This document shows, in pieces, positions 1 to 6,434 of a stretch of DNA of 6,560 bases; within the stretch, counting starts at the first letter, position 1, and every line of letters starts with the position of its first letter. Under the pieces are notes generated by a model, which saw only the letters and a list, made by a program, of their open reading frames with translations, ran no database searches and had not been told where the DNA came from. A program made the position numbers and the translations under genes. This stretch comes from Methanobacteriota archaeon (GTDB taxonomy: Archaea; Thermoplasmatota; Poseidoniia; Poseidoniales; Poseidoniaceae), in contig JAPOHM010000082.1 in the NCBI GenBank assembly GCA_029979405.1, positions 1 through 6,560 of the forward strand. The letters run 5' to 3'.

Positions 1-2470
1 TAACTGCAATCGTTGGATATTTACCATCACCGAGCATTTCTTCTACATATGGTTGCTTTCTGTCCGCAGAAGGATTCAATCTATTTTCTCTTTCACAATC
101 AAGCCCTTCTCTTCTTAATTCACCATAAGAGGTAGCTGACCATATCTCAGACAAAACTCCATATTTCTCAAGAATTTCAACTGCCGCTAAAAGTTGTAGC
201 ATTATTGGTCCTGAACCTATCAATCTTACAACTGGGCCCTCTTTCTTTGGAATGCTTCTCAGTTTGTATAGTCCCTTGACGATTCCCTCATCGACACCGG
301 TAGGTTTTGGTGGCATAGGGTGATTTTCGTTATACACGGCGATGTAATACATCACATCTCTTTCATCTACATACATTTCATCAATACCACTTCTGATAAT
401 GGTTGCCAATTCGTATGCAAACGCTGGGTCGTAAGCCCTAACAGCAGGGTTTGTATGTGCCATCAAAAGACTGTGCCCGTCTTGATGTTGTAGCCCCTCA
501 CCATTCAGAGTGGTTCTTCCTGAGGTTGCTCCAATCATGAAGCCTCGAGCCCTTTGGTCAGCAGCTGACCAAATCAAATCAGCAACTCTTTGGAATCCAA
601 ACATGCTGTAAAAGATGTAAAACGGAATTGTTGGGCACCCTTGGGTGGAATACGATGTTGCGCTTGCAATGAATGTTGAAAACGCACCTGCTTCAGAAAT
701 GCCCTCTTCCAAAACTTGTCCTTTGTCGCTTTCTTTGTATTTCATTATCATTTTATGATCTACTGGGGTGTATAGTTGGCCATCTGGATGGTAAATCCCA
801 AATTCAGCGAATAATGGGTCCATTCCAAAAGTGCGCGCTTCGTCGGGCACGATTGGCACAATTCTGTTACCAACCGATTTGTCCTTCATCAGATTACGAA
901 GAAGTCTAACGAATGCCATTGTAGTAGAAACCTGCATTTCTCCTTTCGTTCCCTCGTCAAAAGTTGAATATCCTTCTTCACCTGGTGGAGAAATATCTGA
1001 TTTGGGCGTTCTTCTCTCTGGGCAATAGCCACCCATTTCTTTTCTTCTGGTTTTCACATATTCAACTAACTCGGGCACTGAAGATGGATCGACAAACGGA
1101 TATTCTTTCAATTCATCATCAGTAAATGGCAAATTCAAATCGTCTCGCATCCACTTAATCGAATCTTCATCCGCTTTTTTCTTCCCGTGGGTCGAATTTC
1201 TTCCCGCAAAGGCTGGCCCCAAACCGTATCCCTTGATTGTTCGAGCGATAATGACGGTTGGGCTGTCGTTCGACTCTGCCGCCGCATATGCTGCGTTAAT
1301 TTTGACCATGTCGTGACCACCCAAATTTGCAGCTAAGGATTCTAAATCCTCATCGCTTAGATGAGATACCATTGCTTTCAATTGGGGGGTGTTGAATAAT
1401 TCATTTCGGAAAGTTGCCGCGTCGCTGGTGAAAATTCTCTGCTCATCGCCGTCAACCAATTCTTGTAGTCGATTCGCCAATACACCATCAGAGTCTCTTG
1501 CGAATAAATCATCCCACATAGAGCCCCACAGAATTTTGATTACGTTCCAGCCAGCACCCCTGAATCGCCCTTCCAATTCCTGTACAATTTTCGAATTTCC
1601 ACGTACAGGCCCATCAAGTCTTTGGAGATTACAATTCATTATCATGATAACATTGTTCAAATCTTCTCTGCCGGCGAGTGTTAGTTGCGAAAGTGATTCA
1701 GGCTCATCAGATTCGCCATCGCCCATTGTATACCACACTCTTGAGTTTGATGTGTCGGCAAGACCTCTGTTGGCGAGATAACGGTTGAAACGTGCTGTAT
1801 GAATAGCTGTCATTCCACCTAATCCCATGGATACGCTTGGGTACTCCCAGAATTCAGGCATAAGCCTTGGATGTGGATATGAAGAGAGGCCGTTACCCTC
1901 ACACTCAATTCTAAAATTATCAATATTCTCTCTCGATAGTCGTCCTTCAAGCCATGCTCTCGCATAGACTCCGGGGCTTGCATGGCCTTGCCAGTAAACA
2001 TGGTCTCCCCAGCCATCAAGGTCTTTTCCTCTGTAGTAGTGATTTTGGCCAACTTCCCACAAATGTGAATTGGAAGCAAACGTGGATATGTGTCCTCCAA
2101 TACCGTCGTTGGCTTTGTTGGCACGAGTAACCATCATCATTGCATTCCAGGTGATTACGCCGTGTATTCTTTTTTCGATTTCCAAATCGCCGGGATATGT
2201 TGGCTCTTCGGACGGATGAATCGTGTTGAGATATGGGGTATTGACTACGTCGATTTCAATACCTTCCCGTTGAGCCGCCCCGATGGTTTCTAACAGTAGC
2301 CTGTGTGCCCTTTCAGGACCTAATGCATCACTAACGGCACGAATCGCTTCCTGCCATTCAAGCGTTTGCTCAGGGTCAGGGTCTGGCAAAACATCACGGA
2401 GTTTCTTGCCTTTCATGACATCCCCTTGTTTGAATCCGTGAGTCGCATGCACTTCAAGGAATCGTTTCAT
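1..2470 (-). CDS. aceE: Pyruvate dehydrogenase E1 component, homodimeric type (3' end outside window)
   Basis: This is the thiamine-diphosphate-dependent E1 subunit, which decarboxylates pyruvate and acetylates the lipoyl groups of E2 on the way to acetyl-CoA in the cytoplasm. The reading frame is open for 823 codons from the ATG at 2470 to the left edge. Recognisable blocks in order are NGLSSYPHPRLMPEFWEYP, the diphosphate-binding motif GDGESDEPES (from residue 250) ending in NCN near 279-281, LQRLDGPVRGNSKIVQELEG, IKGYGLGPAFAGRN, DEARTFGMDPLF, FYSMFGFQR and GRTTLNGEGLQHQDGHS with the active-site His near 666. All match AceE rather than the split alpha/beta E1 type. E. coli AceE has 887 residues, so about 65-90 C-terminal residues lie outside. 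The start is uncertain: ATG 2470 overlaps the upstream stop (ATGA), but ATG 2416 (Met19), preceded by AAGGGG, fits the E. coli N-terminus better. No frameshift or stop was seen. Confidence 0.97.
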   Translation of the reverse strand, partial: MKRFLEVHATHGFKQGDVMKGKKLRDVLPDPDPEQTLEWQEAIRAVSDALGPERAHRLLLETIGAAQREGIEIDVVNTPYLNTIHPSEEPTYPGDLEIEKRIHGVITWNAMMMVTRANKANDGIGGHISTFASNSHLWEVGQNHYYRGKDLDGWGDHVYWQGHASPGVYARAWLEGRLSRENIDNFRIECEGNGLSSYPHPRLMPEFWEYPSVSMGLGGMTAIHTARFNRYLANRGLADTSNSRVWYTMGDGESDEPESLSQLTLAGREDLNNVIMIMNCNLQRLDGPVRGNSKIVQELEGRFRGAGWNVIKILWGSMWDDLFARDSDGVLANRLQELVDGDEQRIFTSDAATFRNELFNTPQLKAMVSHLSDEDLESLAANLGGHDMVKINAAYAAAESNDSPTVIIARTIKGYGLGPAFAGRNSTHGKKKADEDSIKWMRDDLNLPFTDDELKEYPFVDPSSVPELVEYVKTRRKEMGGYCPERRTPKSDISPPGEEGYSTFDEGTKGEMQVSTTMAFVRLLRNLMKDKSVGNRIVPIVPDEARTFGMDPLFAEFGIYHPDGQLYTPVDHKMIMKYKESDKGQVLEEGISEAGAFSTFIASATSYSTQGCPTIPFYIFYSMFGFQRVADLIWSAADQRARGFMIGATSGRTTLNGEGLQHQDGHSLLMAHTNPAVRAYDPAFAYELATIIRSGIDEMYVDERDVMYYIAVYNENHPMPPKPTGVDEGIVKGLYKLRSIPKKEGPVVRLIGSGPIMLQLLAAVEILEKYGVLSEIWSATSYGELRREGLDCERENRLNPSADRKQPYVEEMLGDGKYPTIAV

Positions 2471-2850
2471 CCATTCAAGTTGCCTTCTATCCAGTTATGT
2501 AATATTGTGCAACACTCATCTTCAGCAAAAACCTCTACTATGTTATCAGGAATTATGCCTTTCATAGAAGAATCTGCAAACTTTATTCCGCCAACGATCG
2601 GGATTGCATCCATCACAATAGTATGGTCTTTGTAAACACCTATCTCGAAAATTATCCAAGGCGATTCGTTCTTCACCAAATCTCTAAACATTGCTGAAAA
2701 AAGAAAACTTGCGAGATCTTCACAGCTATGGAAAGAGCAGAGCGTCGAAAGTGTTTGATAGAGCATATTTGATTTATCGCTCAACTTTGGAAAATCATCA
2801 ACGATTCTTGACTTAGTCATAGTCAGTAAAGGTGCATCGTCCATATCCAT
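2467..2850 (-). CDS. Hypothetical protein, 127 residues, translationally coupled to aceE
   Basis: I do not recognise this protein. It has 127 residues, no signal peptide and no membrane segment. It looks like a small alpha/beta domain: a helical N-terminal half (about 15-60), then a hydrophobic strand-like stretch SPWIIFEIGVYKDHTIVMD (about 63-81), and an acidic, helical C-terminal end. Four cysteines (38, 43, 113 and 114) are visible but do not form a classic metal-binding pattern. Its stop codon shares the sequence ATGA with the aceE start, so the two genes are probably one transcript with coupled translation. That makes it a candidate accessory or regulatory protein for pyruvate oxidation, which is inference from position only. 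The start at 2850 is the first ATG; an ATG at residue 3 or 11 is also possible. The gene is supported by its complete frame and by the exact junction with aceE. Confidence 0.75.
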   Translation of the reverse strand: MDMDDAPLLTMTKSRIVDDFPKLSDKSNMLYQTLSTLCSFHSCEDLASFLFSAMFRDLVKNESPWIIFEIGVYKDHTIVMDAIPIVGGIKFADSSMKGIIPDNIVEVFAEDECCTILHNWIEGNLNG

Positions 2851-2937
2851 CGGTAAAAATTACCTTACAAAAAATGCACTAAAACCTGACTAATGTTACA
2901 AGCATAGATTCAAGCGATTGATACATGTAGGGCAAAT
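2851..2937. promoter_or_regulatory. Divergent promoter region between the aceE unit and the carboxypeptidase gene
   Basis: These 87 bases separate two divergent start codons and must hold both promoters. On the minus strand a T-rich tract CATTTTTTG (about 2868-2876) lies roughly 20-25 bases before the start at 2850 and could serve as a weak TATA box. On the plus strand the only candidate is CATAGATT (2903-2910), about 31 bases before the ATG at 2938. Neither is a strong box, so the exact promoter elements are uncertain. TTACAA occurs twice in the region. Confidence 0.4.
2852..2864. repeat. Perfect 13-bp palindrome adjoining the minus-strand start codon
   Basis: GGTAA-AAA-TTACC is a perfect inverted repeat with 5-bp arms. 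It ends one base before the start codon at 2850. If the transcript is leaderless it would cover the transcription start region, a typical place for an archaeal repressor operator. The site is small and AT-rich, so chance occurrence is possible. Confidence 0.4.
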
Positions 2938-4047
2938 ATGGAAGGGCGCTTCTGGTTTTCTAATTCCTATGCAGAAGCGGCAGGAAGGTTTCTGATCGCT
3001 TGTGATGATCTACGAGAAGCTGGCCATTCGGTAACAAATGAACGACTTAATCTTGACATGGTCGGCCCAGACGGAGAACCGCTTTGTATCGATGTTGCAA
3101 TAGTGGGTGATATCAATTCGAAAAAAGTGTTAATGTCATCAAGTGGCATTCACGGTGTCGAGGGTTATCCAGGAAGCGCAATTCAGCTATCAATAATGAA
3201 TGAAATGGCTAAGGAAGATGCATTTGATAGTCATGCTGTGATTTTCATCCACGCTATCAACCCCTACGGAATGGCGTGGTGGAGAAGATTTAACGAGAAT
3301 AATGTCGATTTAAACAGAAACTTCCTAACAAAAGAGCAGGAATATACTGGTTCTCCAGAAGGTTATTATCACATCAAGGATTTCATCAACCCACAAACCC
3401 CTCCAAAAGAAAAAGAGAGATGGTTAAAACTGAAGGCTTTGAGATTGATAATGAAGCACGGATTTAACAATCTAAAGCAGTGGGTCGCTGAGGGGCAATA
3501 TGAATATCCTAAAGCTATACAATTCGGTGGTTATGAACTACAAGATGGGCCCAAAATTTTGCTCGAATGGCTTGATGAGACTCTAAAAAACGTAAAGAGA
3601 ATTTGGGCTATTGATTTACACACTGGATTAGGCCCAAGCGGTCACGATACGTTACTAATTTCAGCCAAAACAACCGAAAGTCAGCGTACGCATTTGGAGA
3701 AATTATTTCCGGGACATATAGAAAGTCTTGACCCAAATGAAGGAGTTGGTTATGAGATAGTTGGAGACCTGCACCAGGGGTTAGAGGATAGGTATGACAA
3801 ACTGAATTGGACATCTATTACCCAAGAATTTGGCACCTTCAAACCGGTTGATGTGTTGATGGCAAGCCGTGCAGAAAACCGCTGGACTCAGTGGGGGAAA
3901 TATTTCGACCAAAACGAAGCCAAACGTCACTGGTCAAGAAAAAACATGCTTCGAACGTTTTGTCCAAACGACCCTATATGGCAAATCAAGATAACATCTC
4001 GGGGGAAAAATGTATTCAACATCGCAAGAGATGACCTCTTGAAATAA
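2938..4047 (+). CDS. DUF2817 family protein, M14-like zinc carboxypeptidase
   Basis: A 369-residue cytoplasmic protein (no signal peptide or membrane helix) of the DUF2817 type, a branch of the M14 zinc carboxypeptidases that is expected to hydrolyse a peptide or amide bond; the natural substrate is unknown. The metal site is visible as the HxxE motif in GIHGVEGYPGS (His72, Glu75) and His228 in AIDLHTGLGP. NNVDLNRNF (121-129) is the M14 substrate-binding Asn/Arg block, and TQEFGT (295-300) carries the probable catalytic Glu297. The insert between about 130 and 220 is helical and charged, as in other family members. All key residues are present, so the enzyme is probably active. The ATG at 2938 is preferred because an in-frame TAG lies upstream at 2905 and no other ATG comes between them. 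It is divergent from the aceE unit and need not be related to it in function. Confidence 0.9.
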   Translation: MEGRFWFSNSYAEAAGRFLIACDDLREAGHSVTNERLNLDMVGPDGEPLCIDVAIVGDINSKKVLMSSSGIHGVEGYPGSAIQLSIMNEMAKEDAFDSHAVIFIHAINPYGMAWWRRFNENNVDLNRNFLTKEQEYTGSPEGYYHIKDFINPQTPPKEKERWLKLKALRLIMKHGFNNLKQWVAEGQYEYPKAIQFGGYELQDGPKILLEWLDETLKNVKRIWAIDLHTGLGPSGHDTLLISAKTTESQRTHLEKLFPGHIESLDPNEGVGYEIVGDLHQGLEDRYDKLNWTSITQEFGTFKPVDVLMASRAENRWTQWGKYFDQNEAKRHWSRKNMLRTFCPNDPIWQIKITSRGKNVFNIARDDLLK

Positions 4048-4078
4048 TATCTGCGTATTTCGATTGAGACGGAAGCGG

Positions 4079-4084
4079 TTAAAT
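4079..4084 (+). promoter_or_regulatory. TATA-like box for the 4103 gene
   Basis: TTAAAT in the context CGGTTAAATCGG is centred about 22 bases before the ATG at 4103. With no Shine-Dalgarno sequence before that ATG, this fits a leaderless archaeal transcript. The spacing is at the short end of the expected range. Confidence 0.5.
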
Positions 4085-4102
4085 CGGCCTCCTCTTTAAC
4101 TA

Positions 4103-4579
4103 ATGCAGATGCAACCTCCAAATCAACCTCAAGCGCCAGCACCACAACCTGTTGAGATTCCCGTGACTCAACAACTCTATGGGCAGGTTCCTCAAATGCA
4201 ACAGGTACAGCAAATGCCCCAAATGCAACAAATGCCACAAGTGGTCTATGTTAACCTAAATTATTCGCCTGACGTGAATTACAGAACCTGGTCGTACCTA
4301 CCGTTAGGGATCGGTATAATGTCTTACTTTGGATTCCTTATCTTTGGAGGAATGGGAATGGGTGATGAGGGCCCGATTCTTCTAGGAAACGCATCATGTT
4401 GCTTTTTCCTTGGTATCGCAAGTGCTCTTGATGCTGTTCATTACAAAGGAAAATCTGACTGGCAGATGTCAACTGGATTATCAAATACAGGTTCAATGGT
4501 TGGCATGATTGTAGACATCCTATTCTCACTGTTTTGTCTTGGAGTTGCAATATTTTTCATAATTGGATTATTTGTCTAA
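4103..4579 (+). CDS. Membrane protein with Q/P-rich N-terminal tail, function unknown
   Basis: A 158-residue protein that I cannot assign to a named family. Residues 1-48 are a disordered, presumably cytoplasmic tail rich in Gln, Pro and Met, with the low-complexity run QMQQVQQMPQMQQMPQ at 31-46. The rest is hydrophobic and should form about three membrane helices: roughly 64-83, 91-113 and 131-157, the last ending at the C-terminus. Short loops between them carry DVNYRTW before the first helix and HYKGKSDWQ before the last. The architecture is common in small archaeal membrane proteins and suggests an envelope role or a membrane anchor for partners that bind the tail. The gene has its own TATA-like box and no Shine-Dalgarno sequence, so it is probably transcribed separately from the carboxypeptidase gene 55 bases upstream. 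Confidence 0.82.
   Translation: MQMQPPNQPQAPAPQPVEIPVTQQLYGQVPQMQQVQQMPQMQQMPQVVYVNLNYSPDVNYRTWSYLPLGIGIMSYFGFLIFGGMGMGDEGPILLGNASCCFFLGIASALDAVHYKGKSDWQMSTGLSNTGSMVGMIVDILFSLFCLGVAIFFIIGLFV
4193..4240 (+). repeat. In-frame Q/M/P low-complexity repeat
   Basis: This stretch is built from variants of CAAATGCAACAG and CAAATGCCC in the coding frame and encodes residues 31-46 of the membrane protein. Such short imperfect repeats can gain or lose units by replication slippage, so the tail length may vary between strains. Confidence 0.6.
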
Positions 4580-4582
4580 TCC
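4565..4582. repeat. Short inverted repeat spanning a stop codon
   Basis: GGATTA and TAATCC are 6-bp arms around the loop TTTGTC, with the TAA stop (4577-4579) in the right arm. It could be a weak hairpin at the end of the plus-strand transcript or of a minus-strand RNA coming from 4604-4683. No T-run follows on the plus strand. Confidence 0.3.
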
Positions 4583-4603
4583 AGTACAAAGGGTAACCAT
4601 CAA

Positions 4604-4683
4604 TACGCCCCACTGGGACCCCTCCTAAACACTGTGCTTGACCGCATGGCATTGAGAATAGGACCCTTAGACAGCGGGGCGTA
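4604..4683. ncRNA. Candidate structured RNA or small inverted-repeat element, 80 nt
   Basis: The ends form an inverted repeat: TACGCCCC (4604-4611) pairs with GGGGCGTA (4676-4683), and the next three bases CTG and CAG (4613-4615, 4672-4674) also pair. The one mismatch between them (A4612 with C4675) becomes a G-U pair if the minus strand is transcribed. Inside, TCCTA (4623-4627) pairs with TAGGA (4659-4663). On the plus strand only, CTGTGC (4632-4637) pairs with GCATGG (4644-4649) using two G-U pairs. A TATA-like tract on the minus strand (4708-4717) would place a transcript start near 4686, right at the foot of the stem. It is not a tRNA: no T-arm or anticodon arm fits. A strong transcription terminator or a tiny mobile element are alternatives. 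Confidence 0.35.
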
Positions 4684-4721
4684 GACAAAATCACTGCTTG
4701 GGAAACGATTTATTTTTTGTC
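4684..4721. repeat. Inverted repeat GACAAAA / TTTTGTC with T-run
   Basis: GACAAAA (4684-4690) and TTTTGTC (4715-4721) are 7-bp arms directly after the 80-base element. The right arm sits in a run of six T (4713-4718). Read on the plus strand, the T-run could terminate transcripts coming from 4103-4683. Read on the minus strand, the same tract is the TATA-like box noted at 4708-4717. Confidence 0.35.
4708..4717 (-). promoter_or_regulatory. TATA-like tract facing the 80-nt element
   Basis: On the minus strand this reads AAAAATAAAT. It is centred about 26 bases before 4686, the foot of the 4604-4683 stem, which is the normal archaeal TATA-to-start distance. The tract could instead be a plus-strand T-rich terminator. 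Confidence 0.35.
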
Positions 4722-4771
4722 AAATTTCACCTTACTCGTGCGCTTATCACCGAGAGTCTTGATGTCGTGAG

Positions 4772-4783
4772 TTTTATTTATTT
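4772..4783 (+). promoter_or_regulatory. TATA box for the WDG-motif gene
   Basis: TTTTATTTATTT is centred about 25 bases before the ATG at 4802. There is no Shine-Dalgarno sequence in AAATTAACATAC just before the start, so a leaderless transcript starting at or next to the ATG is likely. Confidence 0.6.
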
Positions 4784-4801
4784 GATGGCAAATTAACATA
4801 C

Positions 4802-5377
4802 ATGACTGGAACACTCTCGCCGGATGGCAAGTGGATGTGGGATGGCGAGCAGTGGATACCTGCTCCTCCGGGAAAATATGATACCGCGCCTCAACAATTC
4901 CCGGAGCCTGTAGAGGAAAAAGTGGAATTGAGTTACACTCCAACTGCGCCTCCGTCCACATCAAACACATCTGTTTATTCCTTTGAGTCGCAAAGGCCTG
5001 AGTCAACAAAAACTGATCTTGCATCGAGAAAATACAAATCAACCACTCTTGAAGATTTGACCATCAAAGTGATCAAAAAGGGGGTATTCCCGACAACGCA
5101 TCTTAGGATTATGTTCACCAATCCAGCAACTGGAGTGGAGCACGATGTATCGTTCAAAACACTCGCAAGAACTTGGACGGCGAGAATAACGAATGGACAT
5201 GAAATTGGGAAAATCAAACTCAACGGATCAACTATTTTTTCCGGAACCAGTGGAACAATAAATCTCCCTGATGGGGGAATTTACAATGTTTATTGGAAAC
5301 AGGGCTTTTTGGGTGTGAAAAGTCAGACAATCACTCTGACCAATATGGCAACGGGGACTGTCTTACGAACAATTTGA
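4802..5377 (+). CDS. WDG-motif protein with beta-rich C-terminal domain, function unknown
   Basis: A 191-residue protein without signal peptide or membrane helix. Residues 5-22 contain LSPDGKWMWDGEQWIPAPP, a short Trp-rich WDG module resembling the DUF2510-type motif found near the ends of many actinobacterial and marine archaeal proteins, usually attached to membrane or scaffold proteins. A Pro/Ser/Thr-rich linker (about 23-80) follows. The C-terminal domain (about 82-191) consists of short alternating hydrophobic strands, as in a beta-sandwich or barrel. It contains two similar strand-turn units, FTNPATGVEHD (105-115) and LTNMATGTVLR (179-189), which suggest an internal symmetry. I cannot name the domain. 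The gene has its own TATA box and no Shine-Dalgarno sequence. It is followed 41 bases later by the coiled-coil membrane protein, with which it may be transcribed. Confidence 0.82.
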   Translation: MTGTLSPDGKWMWDGEQWIPAPPGKYDTAPQQFPEPVEEKVELSYTPTAPPSTSNTSVYSFESQRPESTKTDLASRKYKSTTLEDLTIKVIKKGVFPTTHLRIMFTNPATGVEHDVSFKTLARTWTARITNGHEIGKIKLNGSTIFSGTSGTINLPDGGIYNVYWKQGFLGVKSQTITLTNMATGTVLRTI

Positions 5378-5389
5378 ACTCAGTAAACA

Positions 5390-5397
5390 ACATAAAC
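5390..5397 (+). promoter_or_regulatory. Weak TATA-like site before the coiled-coil gene
   Basis: ACATAAAC is centred about 25 bases before the ATG at 5419. It is a poor match and the preceding gene ends only 41 bases upstream, so read-through from 4802 is equally possible. No clear Shine-Dalgarno sequence precedes the ATG. Confidence 0.25.
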
Positions 5398-5418
5398 AAC
5401 CAATTGTAGTCTGGTGCC

Positions 5419-6378
5419 ATGAGTAGGCCTAGGTCCAGTTGGGCAGATATTGTTAACGTGGGTTCAAACCTCTATCAAAACAAGCAACTCGCAAACCAAG
5501 CGAGGATGATTGACCAGCAAAATCAAATGATGCAACAACAATTGTTGATGCAACAACTGGAGGCCCTGAACAAAGAAGTCTTGGTCGAGAAACGGAAAAT
5601 GCTGATGAAGATTCACTTGTTTTTAGACAAAGTGGACAGAACCCATCCACACTACCCTGAATATTCCTTGATGATGCTTGATGTTGTATCTGAAAACATA
5701 GGACAGATGGAATTAAGTTCATCTGATTTTGAAGAAGTCGCTGATATGGAAAAAGCAAATGAAATTAGCACGAGGCTCTATGATACCAGACGATTGATTG
5801 CAGAAAACTTATCTTCAGAACGGCAGAGTTATTCTCAACGCATGAAATCAATTGTAATGCATGAAGAAGATGAACTAGAGCGTGCGGAGTATCTTTTGGC
5901 AAACCATGAAAATTGGCTCGAAATGAAACCACAATATGATGAAATCACTCCAATACACCTTGCGAATAAAAAATCAGCCACAAAACGTTGGGCAGTTGGC
6001 CTTACTGTTGCTGTTCTTTGTTTTGCCATCGGAGTGGCGGCTGGAGGAGACTGCATCGCTTATGACGCAGATGACATCTGTGAAACTTATGAAAATGATG
6101 TAGCTATTGGAGCAGGTGTTGGAATTGGAACAATGGTATTCCTCGGCACATTGATTTACGCCACTCCACCATCAATCGCAGTCTCCAAATCAGGCAAAAT
6201 ATATACGCCGCTACATGAGAGACATGAAATGGACCTCGTACAAATGGCGGAGCGTGATCAGCTGGCACAAAAACATCAAGTCAACACCTCAACAGAAGCC
6301 AGTTCCTTACGCACAAGCCTAGTTGAGTGGGTTGATTCAATGAGTCCAAATTCTCCGGAATACAAATTAGAGCTCTAA
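5419..6378 (+). CDS. Coiled-coil protein with two membrane helices, function unknown
   Basis: A 319-residue protein of no family I recognise. Residues 20-65 form a Gln/Met-rich coiled coil (core QQNQMMQQQLLMQQLEAL, about 33-50). A second charged helical stretch covers about 105-168. Two membrane helices follow, about 190-209 (WAVGLTVAVLCFAIGVAAGG) and 227-249. The loop between them is acidic and holds two cysteines (212 and 221) that could form a disulfide if exposed outside. The C-terminal tail (250-319) is again hydrophilic, so both termini should lie in the cytoplasm. A short motif appears twice: VDRTHPHYPEYSLMML (72-87) and VDSMSPNSPEYKLEL (305-319), which share VD...P..PEY.L. This hairpin-anchored layout suggests a scaffold or membrane-organising role, by inference only. 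The ATG at 5419 gives the complete conserved-looking N-terminus. Confidence 0.82.
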   Translation: MSRPRSSWADIVNVGSNLYQNKQLANQARMIDQQNQMMQQQLLMQQLEALNKEVLVEKRKMLMKIHLFLDKVDRTHPHYPEYSLMMLDVVSENIGQMELSSSDFEEVADMEKANEISTRLYDTRRLIAENLSSERQSYSQRMKSIVMHEEDELERAEYLLANHENWLEMKPQYDEITPIHLANKKSATKRWAVGLTVAVLCFAIGVAAGGDCIAYDADDICETYENDVAIGAGVGIGTMVFLGTLIYATPPSIAVSKSGKIYTPLHERHEMDLVQMAERDQLAQKHQVNTSTEASSLRTSLVEWVDSMSPNSPEYKLEL

Positions 6379-6402
6379 TTGCAGAAACATGTATTGTCGG
6401 GG

Positions 6403-6411
6403 TTTAAAAAT
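6403..6411 (+). promoter_or_regulatory. TATA box before the 6435-6559 element
   Basis: TTTAAAAAT, preceded by GTCGGGG, is a good archaeal TATA candidate. A transcript would start about 25-27 bases later, near 6433, which is exactly where the outer stem of the following inverted-repeat element begins. The nearest ATG with a long downstream frame (6474) would leave a leader of about 40 bases, unlike the other genes here. Confidence 0.5.
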
Positions 6412-6434
6412 TGCCTACCTGCTTCAAATTTTGG

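Noticed and set aside
673..2293. Several plus-strand and one minus-strand open frames of 61-130 codons within aceE
   Set aside because: They overlap the well-supported aceE frame and have no recognisable protein features; they are shadows.
1..2470. aceE as a pseudogene because it lacks a stop in the window
   Set aside because: The frame is uninterrupted and all motifs are intact; it simply continues past the left edge.
4604..4683. tRNA gene on either strand
   Set aside because: The stem at the ends resembles an acceptor stem, but there is no T-arm, D-arm or seven-base anticodon loop at the right distances on either strand.
4604..4687. Box H/ACA guide RNA (ACA follows the stem at 4685)
   Set aside because: The distance from the inner stem to ACA is about 21 bases instead of 14-16, and no clear kink-turn is visible.
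2967..6056. Minus-strand frames of 60-110 codons opposite the plus-strand genes
   Set aside because: All lie antisense to better supported genes, are low in recognisable features, and have no promoter.
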